Made by a program: the position numbers and the translations under genes | Part shown: positions 1 to 8,037 of the stretch, one piece after another | Layout: each line of letters begins with the position of its first letter | How positions within the stretch are numbered: the first letter of the stretch is position 1 | The notes under the pieces: model-generated | What the model was told of the DNA's origin: nothing | What the model saw: the letters and a program-made list of their open reading frames with translations, nothing else | Databases searched by the model: none | From: Acanthamoeba lenticulata | Lineage: Eukaryota; Discosea; Longamoebia; Acanthamoebidae | Direction of reading: 5' to 3' | DNA length: 48,743 nucleotides | Assembly (NCBI GenBank): GCA_002179805.1 | Contig: NAVB01001590.1 | Coordinates: forward strand, 1-48,743

Positions 1-1762
1 TTTGGCCAGAGTCGTTATCCGCAAGCGACAAGCCACAGCCGAGCCCCCGCAAGCCTATCACGCCTGGTACGCGTCCAGATGCGACCCATGGGTGCCTTCG
101 GCCACTCATCTTGTTCAATACCACAACAACACAATCGCGTCATAGGGAGGATCGAGTCAATGGTCACGCCCGCCGTCAAGGAGGTGGAGCTGACCCGGTC
201 GACGTCAAAGCGCGTCCTGGCATCGAGCGAGAAGATAACGTCGCACTCGTCGACGCTGCTCAACAAACTGGGCCTCGCCAGCGACAACCGCCTTGAAGTG
301 TACCGGGTCCTCATCCAAACGCGCAAAGTACGTCCAGCTCCTCCCCTTTCCCCCAATGGCCTATGGTTCATGAGGAGCCTGCTTACGCGTTGGTGTGTGG
401 GGTGTAGGGAGCGCGATTGATATTCATCCGAAGCGGGGCGAGGCTCAAGGATAAGCTCAAGGCCGTCAAGGTACGCTGTCCCCATGAAGCGCCTTGAACA
501 GGAGAAGGCTGGGCTTAACTGGCCGCGAACATCGGGCAATGGGCTCGGCGTGATCAGGTGGCGTGCGGTGTGATGGGCTACTTGCCCGAGATACAGTCGA
601 TGAAGTTCAAGGTGATTACCACCGACATACGGGAGGACCTCCTCAAGCTCGAGCGCAGCTTCAATTCTCAGAACTACAAGTTCGGCGTCCTCTACTGCAA
701 GAGGGGCCAGACTGAGAACGAGATGTTCACCAATGGTTCGTCCTTCTTCGGTCGCGTTCGCAAGGTGTTCAAGCCACACTCACCCCAGTGGTTCTTTGGT
801 GGATGCGCAGGACCGGGCCAGGCGCTCGAGCGCTTCCTCGACTTCCTGGGTGAGAGGATCACGCTCAAGGGGTGGAAGAACTACACCGGCGGCCTCGATG
901 TAAAGAGTACGCGGTTCCACTCCAGAGCACCACCGGGCCAAAAAGCTTGCGCCTGACCAGAGCACATGGTCGTCCACAACAGATGAATCCACGGGGGCAG
1001 AATCGGTGTACACAGAATTCAGAGAACAGCGCATCATGTTCCACGTCTCCACCATGCTGCCCTTCTATCCGCTCGATGAGCAGCAGGTGGAGCGCAAGCG
1101 ACACCTTGGTACTCTCTCCGCCCCGATGTTGCACGTGCTGCAACGTCGCTCACGCGAGTACTCGATTGTAACGTGCGTGCATATCCCCACAGGCAACGAC
1201 ATCGTGGTTATTGTCTTTCTCGAGCCGAAAGCTCAGTTCGCGCCGCAGCTCATGACCACGCAGTTCAATCGTATGCCACCACTGACTGACGCGGGGGAAA
1301 GGCCATTGTTTACTCATCTCTCTGCAACGCCTGGCGGTGGGAGCAGATATTTATTGTGTGGTGCAGATGGAGGACGAGGACGCTTCCATCCCCCGCGTGC
1401 GGGTGGAGTACGCTGCCAAGGTACTAGTCCCTCCACGACCCAGACCATGACCCTCTTGCGCGATCCCACTCACCGGATACGTGGGGGAACTACAGGCGGG
1501 CGTGCGTCCCTTTGGCCCGAAGCTTCCCTCGGCGCAGCCATTTTTGCTGGACGACAACTTCCGGGAGTTCTTCTTCACCAAGCGTGCGTGGCCGGCTCTG
1601 TCTTGTGTGCAGGATTGCGTGCAGAGAACTGATGGTGAGTATCTGTTCTGTGAAGTGATAAATGGAGAGCGGGCGGCCTTATGTGCGCCCGTATTTGCGG
1701 TCAAGCTCGAGAAGACGCGGCGAGCGCTGATGAACGAGCTGGTGAGCAAGATCATCAAGTGA
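1..1762 (+). CDS. RapGAP-domain GTPase-activating protein, 5' partial
   Basis: Stimulates GTP hydrolysis by Rap-type small GTPases. Exons read as 1-66, 146-327, 408-470, 558-735, 811-906, 983-1108, 1193-1270, 1347-1420, 1496-1583 and 1656-1762; all joins keep frame. The first exon is open to the window edge, so the N-terminus is missing; what is seen there is a Ser/Pro-rich linker. Joined exons give the family landmarks in order: YKFGVLYCKRGQ, EMFTN, FLDFLGERITLKGW, GGLDVKNESTGAESVYTEF, IMFHVSTMLPF, then RKRHLGNDIVVIVF, which carries the catalytic 'Asn thumb' (Asn codon 1195-1197, split from the preceding Gly by an intron). The C-terminal LINGERAALCAPVF matches the end of the domain. Family assignment is firm; the exact GTPase target and the 5' exons are not known. 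Confidence 0.9.
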
Positions 1763-2058
1763 AGGCAGCAGAAGAAACTTACGCGCACGTGTAACGCGCC
1801 ATGTGACAAACAGCTTTACCGAAATTTCGAAATCGGCATGTATCTTTGTCGTATTGCTGCGAAATCTCCCGTTGTGAGGAAATGAGGACGCAGATTTCAG
1901 TTTTGTCTGGTGCTCGATCAGATGCAGAGTTGTTTCTTCCGCCTGAGTGTTCGGCAGTCACGTTGTTCACGCAGAGCCCCTGTGCTACTCTGCTCCGGCG
2001 AGTTCGACAGCGCTCAGTTCAGCAAGAATTAAGCGATTAGTCCCCAAAAAGATAGAAG

Positions 2059-3633
2059 ATGCCCGTCGAGACACGTCTCTATGATGTACTGGGGGTGCCC
2101 CCTGATGCCTCTCCCGAACAGATTAAGAAGGCGTATAAACGACTAGCCATGAAGTACCATCCAGACCGTAACCCCAATGCCGAGGACAAGGTATCTTAAG
2201 CTGGAGTTTGTTGAACTCGAATTTCGGATGAACGAACCGATTTTCTCCCCCTTCTCATCCACCAGTTCAAAGAGATCAGCTTGGCCTACGAGATATTGAG
2301 CGACGAGGAGAAGAAGAAGGCATACGACAGATATGGAGAGGAGTACCTCAAGCAGGGCGGATCCGCGCACGGTCCTTCCGATGACCTCTGGTCCACCTTG
2401 TGGGGCATGGGCGGGTCCTCCCGCCAGCGTAAGGGCGAGGATCTCGTCTTCCCGCTCAAGGTCACCCTCGAAGACCTCTACAATGGCAAGACCACCAAGG
2501 TGGCCCTCAAGAAAAAGGTCATCTGCGACGATTGCAACGGGTACCTTTTCCTCCCGGCGCGCAACGTTCCTTTCTTTTTGTTTCGTTCAATTTGGGTTTT
2601 TAATTCGATGTAAATCAACAAAAAATAGGAAAGGAACGTCGGTGCCAAACGCGCTCCGGAGATGTGACGGCTGCGAGGGCCGTGGCATTCGCGTCACCCT
2701 CCGCCAGATTGGGCCAGGCATGGTGCAGCAAATTCAGAGCAGGTGCCCCGATTGCGGCGGCGAGGGGCAGGTCATACGAGAGCGGGATCGGTGTAGAAAG
2801 TGTTCAGGGTTCAAGGTGGTGCAGGAGCGCAAGATCTTGGAGATCTTTGTGGACAAGGGTACGCTCACCACGCCCTCTTCGTGCGCTTCCACGTAGTTGT
2901 TCATCATCACCATACCATCAACGTCCTCATGCTGATGGTGACGGTGGGCGCGTATGCAGGGATGAAGCACAAACAAAAGATCGTGTTCTCGGGCGAGGGC
3001 GACCAAGAGCCGGGCGTGATTCCCGGTGATGTCATCATAGTCCTCCAGCAGGAGAACCACCCGGTGTTCAGACGAGACGACCGGAATCTCCACCTGGAGA
3101 AGGAGATCTCGCTCTTTGAAGCGCTCTGCGGGTTCTCCTTCACGGTCAAGCACCTCGACGGCCGCACGTTGCTCGTGCGGTCAAGCGGGCAGGTCGTCAA
3201 GCCGGGCGACCTCAAGGAGGTGCCCGAGGAGGGCATGCCCACGTGGAAGCACCCCTTCGACAAGGGCGCCCTCATCATCCACTTCAGCGTCAAGTTCCCC
3301 GACCACGTCAACCCGCAATTCAGACCCGTGCGTGGCCACCAGCCTTCCTCCCCCTCCCCCCGTTGTTGTCGTGCCCACGTTCTCACACGGCTGGCGGTGC
3401 AGATGTTGGAGCAAGTGCTGCCGGGCGGGTCCGAGCCGATGGACTATACGGGCGGAGACGTGGAGGAGGTGCAGATGCGGGACTACCGACCTGACGACGC
3501 CACGAACGCGCGAGGCGGAAACAGCAACGGAGCCAACAGCAAGAGACGAGAGGTCTACGAGACCGGCAGCGACGACGAGGACCACCCATACGGCGAGCAC
3601 GGCGGGCCTGGCGTGTCCTGTGCACAGCAGTAG
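2059..3633 (+). CDS. Type I J-domain co-chaperone (DnaJ/Hsp40), CaaX-ended
   Basis: Delivers substrates to Hsp70 and stimulates its ATPase. Five exons: 2059-2190, 2266-2540, 2629-2858, 2960-3327, 3403-3633. The J domain starts at Met1 ([20 protein letters not shown]) with the HPD motif in [10 protein letters not shown]. Four zinc-binding repeats follow: CDDCNGKG (formed across an intron), [16 protein letters not shown] and CRKCSGFK. A substrate-binding C-terminal region contains [18 protein letters not shown]. The protein ends CAQQ, a farnesylation-type CaaX box, as in DNAJA1/Ydj1, so it probably sits partly on ER or mitochondrial membranes. The Gly/Phe linker is unusually short and Phe-poor ([19 protein letters not shown]). 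The long acidic, Asn/Gly-rich tail before the CaaX box is lineage-specific. Length is about 411 residues, normal for the class. Confidence 0.95.
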
Positions 3634-3823
3634 AGGCCAAGACAGTCGTTGTAGTTGTTGTTTTGTGGGTTTGGTGTACTCCGTGTTCTCTCTGTCGGGC
3701 ACATGCATAGGGATGTGCCTCCACGTCGCGGGAAGGAGGAAATACAACCAACTCAACCAAAAACAAAGAAGCACACGAGGGAAAATTGGGGAAAATACAA
3801 GTTTACATAGTAAAGCGCGAAAG

Positions 3824-4165
3824 ATGGCCAACAGAGAGCTGGAGCAAGAGATTCGCGAAGCTTGGAAAGGTATGCGCGGCCCACCCCACTGACAACGGTG
3901 ATACTTACGTGCATGAGGGGCAGCTTTGGACAAGGACAAGGATGGAGTCATCGCGGCAGCTGATCTGCGACATGTCCTCACATCTGTTGGGGTGTTCCCC
4001 CCCTCCCTCTTTCGTTATTTTGCCACAAGGACCAAGAACACTTACACATCATACCAGGAGACACTTACAGAAGAGGAGATAACAGAGCTTCTCAAAGAAG
4101 CTGATGTGGAAAAGAATGGCAAGATCAAGTTCGACCACTTCCTCAAAGTCATGCTGGCCAAGTGA
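3824..4165 (+). CDS. Single-lobe calmodulin-like EF-hand protein (myosin I light chain-like)
   Basis: Three exons, 3824-3869, 3924-3991 and 4058-4165, give 73 residues. The whole protein aligns to one lobe of calmodulin: EF-hand loop 1 is DKDKDGVIAAAD, a good Ca2+ ligand set except Asp instead of Glu at position 12; loop 2 is DVEKNGKIKFDH, which lacks the final acidic ligand and probably does not bind calcium well. The end, FLKVMLAK, matches the calmodulin C-terminus. Two-EF-hand proteins of just this length serve as light chains of class I myosins in Dictyostelium (MlcB, MlcC), so a myosin IQ-motif partner is the best inference. It is not a fragment of a larger gene: the start Met is in a good context and the stop is clear. 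Confidence 0.85.
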
Positions 4166-4201
4166 TGGTGTAGAGAACAAGAGGAAGTAAAAATTGGCGC
4201 A

Positions 4202-4225
4202 AACTATACAATTAATTGTATAGTT
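4202..4225. repeat. 24-bp perfect palindrome
   Basis: Half-site AACTATACAATT is followed directly by its reverse complement with no spacer. It lies 37 bp past the stop codon of the EF-hand gene (+) and downstream, on the minus strand, of the U2 and U2-like elements, so it sits between convergent transcription units. It could form a hairpin in either RNA. A role in 3'-end formation is only an inference. Confidence 0.9.
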
Positions 4226-4267
4226 GGACAGAGTGCAAAGTGTTCTCGAGTAAGTCATCGTGGGTGT

Positions 4268-4330
4268 GGGATACCAGAACATACATACATGATAAAAACA
4301 GATACTACACTGAACTTGAAAACGAGATGG
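4268..4330 (-). pseudogene. Diverged U2 snRNA-like element
   Basis: On the minus strand, bases 4310-4290 match 20 of 21 positions of the U2 gene at 4654-4634; the matched piece includes the GTAGTA branch-point-pairing segment and the start of stem IIa. Nearby partial matches stand in the same order as in U2: a CATCTCGTTTTCAAG piece before it, resembling the U2 5' end with most of stem I lost, and TCTGGTA after it. Four bases (TTCA) are inserted between CAAG and GTGTAG. It may be a decayed tandem copy of U2 or a variant U2; no clear 3' half was found. Confidence 0.55.
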
Positions 4331-4514
4331 CGAGGCCCACCACACATAACCCTACCCACCAGCATAGACCTAAAAGCGAGAAGCCATAGAATGGAAAACG
4401 GAAAAGTGAGAGAATATATCAAGCAAAAATGTTCTCGCAAAAATGTTATCGTTGTTTGAAGGGTGGTAGGGGTCGACCGTTTGAAGAACTTCGCCAGTTG
4501 TGCAGTGCGAAGCC

Positions 4515-4683
4515 GATCGGCGACCAGCGGCTGCCCACAGCAAGCTGCGGGCATTTAATGCCGACTGGTCCCCCACAAGAAATAAGTTTAATCTTGATGT
4601 GAAGCAGGAACGCTTCACTACCAGAGATTAAGCTGATAAGAACAGATACTACACTTGATCTTAGCCAAAAGGCCGAGAAGATA
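4515..4683 (-). ncRNA. U2 spliceosomal snRNA
   Basis: The minus strand from about 4682 reads CTTCTCGGCCTTTTGGCTAA, then AAGTGTAGTATCTGTTCTTA and CAGCTTAATCTCTGGTAG. This is the almost universal U2 5' domain: stem I, the GUAGUA element that pairs with intron branch points, and stem IIa. An Sm-site-like ATTTCTTG lies at 4583-4576. A terminal stem closes with GACCAG/CTGGTC (4522-4527 with 4565-4570) and contains an inner hairpin whose tip is GCAGCTTGCTGT. A TATA-like run lies at about 4757-4768, some 75-85 bp upstream. The 5' end is good to a few bases; the 3' end is estimated from the last stem. The RNA would act in the spliceosome that removes this genome's many introns. Confidence 0.93.
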
Positions 4684-4950
4684 CTTTACAGGCTCTTGCG
4701 CCTCCCGTTTTGGCCGCCCCGAACGTGCATACGGGTTATGGGTTTGCCATTTCTCTATTTTTATAATTTTCCGTCGAACGCGGCGCCGTGTGCCGCAACA
4801 GCGGAATATCATAGGGCATGGTACACGCCATAGTATAGCTCGCCAAAAGCTTGATACTTTTGCGTATCACGTTGACGTTTTAGTTCTTTCATTGCACGAA
4901 GAACAACTGCGTTTCCTCATCCTCAACTGTTTGTAGGGCGTATTTTATTT

Positions 4951-5181
4951 TTAATAATTTTTTCTTCCGAGTTGGCAGCAAGGGGGGGCTGGGTTCTGCG
5001 ATCTCATGGCTAAAACAGGCACACCAAGGGCTTGGGCTGCTAGCTCAAGATGTTCAATCAAATACAGTTCAAAGATTTTTGAAGATGCCAGTGATAATTC
5101 AGTCGAGTGTGCCTGGTACTCAGCGTTGATTGTACCTCTTTGAATCTTCCAGGCCAAAGGCTCTTGCTCTCTGTCTGACAT
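4951..5181 (-). CDS. Hypothetical small protein in a low-GC stretch
   Basis: A 76-codon open frame begins ATGTCAGACAGAGAGC and reads as an ordinary, mixed-composition protein (for example ELYLIEHLELAAQALGVPVL), unlike the low-complexity shadows elsewhere. An AATAAA-type signal follows the stop within the AT-rich run near 4930-4955. Third codon positions are not GC-rich, in contrast to every confident gene here, and no family is recognised. It could be a real short gene, an exon of one, a decayed insert, or chance. No intron or homology evidence settles it. Confidence 0.3.
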   Translation of the reverse strand: MSDREQEPLAWKIQRGTINAEYQAHSTELSLASSKIFELYLIEHLELAAQALGVPVLAMRSQNPAPPCCQLGRKNY

Positions 5182-5203
5182 ACTAAGTTAACTTATTGTT
5201 TAG

Positions 5204-5457
5204 CGCCTGCAGGCGTCGGTGGGACTCCAAAAGCTTGTCCTCTTGGTGATGGAGGAACTGTTGCGTCAACAGTTAGGTCGTTGAGCAAGTTGTAGTCGTA
5301 CTACAATAGCCTACAGAGCCTGTGTCCACCAGCTTGTGCGCCGCGTCATGACGCACCGACCACAGGGGTTCATGAACCGAGGTGGGGGCAAGAGAAGTCT
5401 TTCTTTACACAAGCGCGGGACGTCCGCCGCAACTACAAAACTCCTCACAAGAGGAGG
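5204..5457. repeat. Cluster of short perfect inverted repeats
   Basis: Six dyads lie in about 255 bp: CGCCTG|CAGGCG (5204-5215), AACTGTTG-CGT-CAACAGTT (5256-5274), TTGTAGT-CGT-ACTACAA (5290-5306), GCGTCATGACGC (5343-5354), GGTTCATGAACC (5367-5378), and CTCCTC-acaa-GAGGAG near 5441-5457. A longer CCTGTG...CACAGG pair encloses the fourth. Two hairpins share the same CGT loop. On the minus strand the same DNA also has short coding-like frames, for example one ending AFGVPPTPAGAKQ and stop near 5193. The stretch from 4684 to 5580 has no confident gene; this cluster is its only clear structure. Confidence 0.6.
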
Positions 5458-5580
5458 AAAAGGAGGCGAAGAGGTAGAGGAAGGAAGGTAGAGGAAGAGA
5501 GAGCAAACTTGTGTCGCCGTTCGTGGAGAAAGGAGATAAGACGAGACAAGAATGGGTCCGAAAGCAGACGCGCTAGTCGC

Positions 5581-7228
5581 TTATTTGTTCCAGTTGAGGT
5601 AGGTGATGTCTCCCAAACGCCTGCCGGTCACACACGGCGAGACACACACAACGGGTGAGTTTTGTTGTGTACACCACATCAGCGCTTGGGGGGGGGGGCT
5701 TTTGAGGAAGGGAAGAGGGCGCACCTGGGCTTGATGCAGTGGATCAGGGCAAAGAGGATGCCGAGGATGATGCACAAGCTGCCCACAACGATGTAGGCAA
5801 TGCCGAGGAACGGGTTCTTGCCGCCCAGCCAGCTGACCGTGGAGAGCACCACGTACTTCTTGCCGTCGAACTTGCTCGTTGGGTAGTCTGCGCCATAGTA
5901 GAATAAATATTAATATTACTTCGAACAAATATGAGAAATAAATAAATATTTGTTTAGGAAGGAGGGGAACGGTACTGTTCTGGATCTGGACAGTGTAGTT
6001 GCCGGGCTGCAAGTCGACCTTGATGATGCGGTAGAGCTTCTTGAACGTGGGCAAACCAGCAGTGCGCATCCACACGATAAAGTCCTCATCCTCAAAGTTG
6101 GAGATCACTCTGTTCTCGTGATTGGCCCCCACGGCGGCCAGTCAGTCGTCGACGAACAAGACGGTAAGGACGATGAATGAGGGGAGGAGGGGGAAGGGTG
6201 AGGAGGCGAACCGGATGCCGGGAGCATCAGAGCCCGGGTTCTTGAACTTGTGGTCCAGATCAGAGCTCCAGGCGATGCCCTTCTTCTTGAGTGGCACAAA
6301 GTCGTTGTTGGGGCTCCTGAGCTCGAACGTGTCTGCAGCGTTCACGTTTTTCGTCAGGAGACCAGGACCGGCCAACCACGAGACAAGAGGCGCCAGACCG
6401 CGCGCGCGTTGAGGCGGTGCTACACCACAACAGGAACAGGAAGAGGAACAGTACCGTTGAAGTAGCTCTTGGCGATGAGACCGCACGGCAGGAAGAAGTT
6501 GTTCTTGTTGGACGAGTCACCCAGCGACTTGACCGGGTCGCAATCCTGAGGTACATGCAACAGCAGGACACCACCAGCACGTGAGCTTTCTGTGGTGGTT
6601 GGAGGACCAGCTCTCTGGGCGAGGGCACGCACCGAAATATCGGACCAGCTGGTGACCTTCTCGCCGCGCAGCTGTTGGTCGTTTCGGGACTTGACGTAGC
6701 GGCGATGGTTCTGGTAGTAGTTGGTAAGCTTGTAGTAGAGGTAGACCGGCTGTTCCATCTTGTCGGTCACCTCGAGCGTGACGTTGCACAGTGAGCCAAT
6801 GTCGCACTGGTTGTCGTACCGCGTCTCCGCTTCCACCACCTGAGCGGCCCAAGGAATCACATGTGTGTGATAAGCACTTGCACTCACACAACAAGTGGAC
6901 GAGAGGAGAGCGTACATTGTTGGAAGAGATGAGCATCACCACTCCGACGGGCACGAAGATAATGCCAATCACAAGGAAAGTGATGATGACGGGAATGGGC
7001 GTGAGAATTGGCTGACAAGCCTTCAGTCGCTGCTGTTTGAAGGCCGTATCTGGCAAACAAAACACAACCAACACATTTATTAATGCGCGGCTACGACAAC
7101 GCGAAAAAATGCATAAACAAAGTGAGAAAGGAGGAGAACGTACTGGCAGGCCTTTTCGATTTGTGTTTCTTTGGCTGGTTGGGGTCTTCCGACTTACAGC
7201 AGAATATTTTCCTCATTGTAGCGGACAT
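5581..7228 (-). CDS. CDC50/LEM3-family P4-ATPase flippase subunit
   Basis: Beta subunit that takes P4-ATPase phospholipid flippases out of the ER and supports their activity in Golgi and plasma membrane. Eight exons: 7228-7144, 7049-6916, 6839-6633, 6545-6455, 6332-6212, 6109-5976, 5887-5725 and 5620-5581, giving 324 residues. The cytosolic N-terminus ends [17 protein letters not shown], the family hallmark, then TM1 ([20 protein letters not shown]). The lumenal domain has [39 protein letters not shown] and [20 protein letters not shown], which runs into TM2. The tail ends [13 protein letters not shown]. Four lumenal Cys (for example around [11 protein letters not shown]) can form the usual disulfides. 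The gene is complete; the flippase partner is not in this window. Confidence 0.95.
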
Positions 7229-8037
7229 GGCGTCCTTGTTCGAGCAAAAAGATTATGCACTTGAGACGGGATGAGATTCTCTTGGTCTTGAGGGGTGGCT
7301 TCCCGGTCGGTCCAATGCGTCCAATAATTTTGTCGATTTGCGAATAAATAACCTCTGTCGAGCGCTATCTACAAAGAAAGAGGGATGAGGGCCGAATAGC
7401 GGCCACACGGCTCGAAAGCAGACAAAATTGAAAATGCGACCCGAAACGAGAAGCTAGCAGGAAGAAGGGCACCACAGTCGCGCCGCCAGACGGGCAACAC
7501 CCAAAAGCCTACCGCCGGAAAATTCGCGGATTGACCCGCTCGTCTGTTCCTGGTCGCTCGGTGAGATGACTGCGGACCTTTTTAGTGTTTGTGCAGCTTT
7601 CGTGCATCTTCGGACACAAGGAAATTGTACATTTTTAGGTTGATTTTTGTGAAGTGGGGCGTGGTGCCGAAAACCACCAGCATCCGCCCAAGATTGCGGC
7701 TAGCCCCTTGTCCGACTCTCGGCGAGCGCTCCTATGGTGAGGGTACGAAGGAGCATTTCTCCATTTCCATCCTTTTTATCTTCGGCACTTCTTGGGAGAG
7801 CAATTTGTATCTTTCCAGCTCGCCTGCCGCGCAGCTCTCGGGACGTCAATCTGATGCAAAAAGGCGACGGCGGGATTTGGGGGGTCCTTTGTTTGAAACA
7901 CACGCCGGCAACAACAGGTCCGGGCAGTGAAGCGGACCCGAAGCGCCGGGAGACAGGAGCGGCGGGTGAAGCGAACCACCACCACGACCAACAAGGCCAA
8001 GCGGGGCCGTCGAGGCAGGAAGAGGGCCCGGCGCGAC
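7229..8037. promoter_or_regulatory. Divergent intergenic region
   Basis: It lies between the start of the CDC50 gene (-) and the first in-frame ATG of the helicase-associated-domain gene (+), so it should hold both promoters. The part after 7897 is already open in the frame of the downstream gene, and a CAG acceptor-like site occurs near 7915 and 7926, so part of it may be a first intron and exon edge. No TATA-like motif, tRNA or other RNA gene was recognised. Confidence 0.4.

Noticed and set aside
5200..5400. Possible tRNA, RNase P or SRP RNA in the hairpin cluster
   Set aside because: No B box or cloverleaf, and none of the conserved RNase P or SRP RNA blocks could be matched on either strand.
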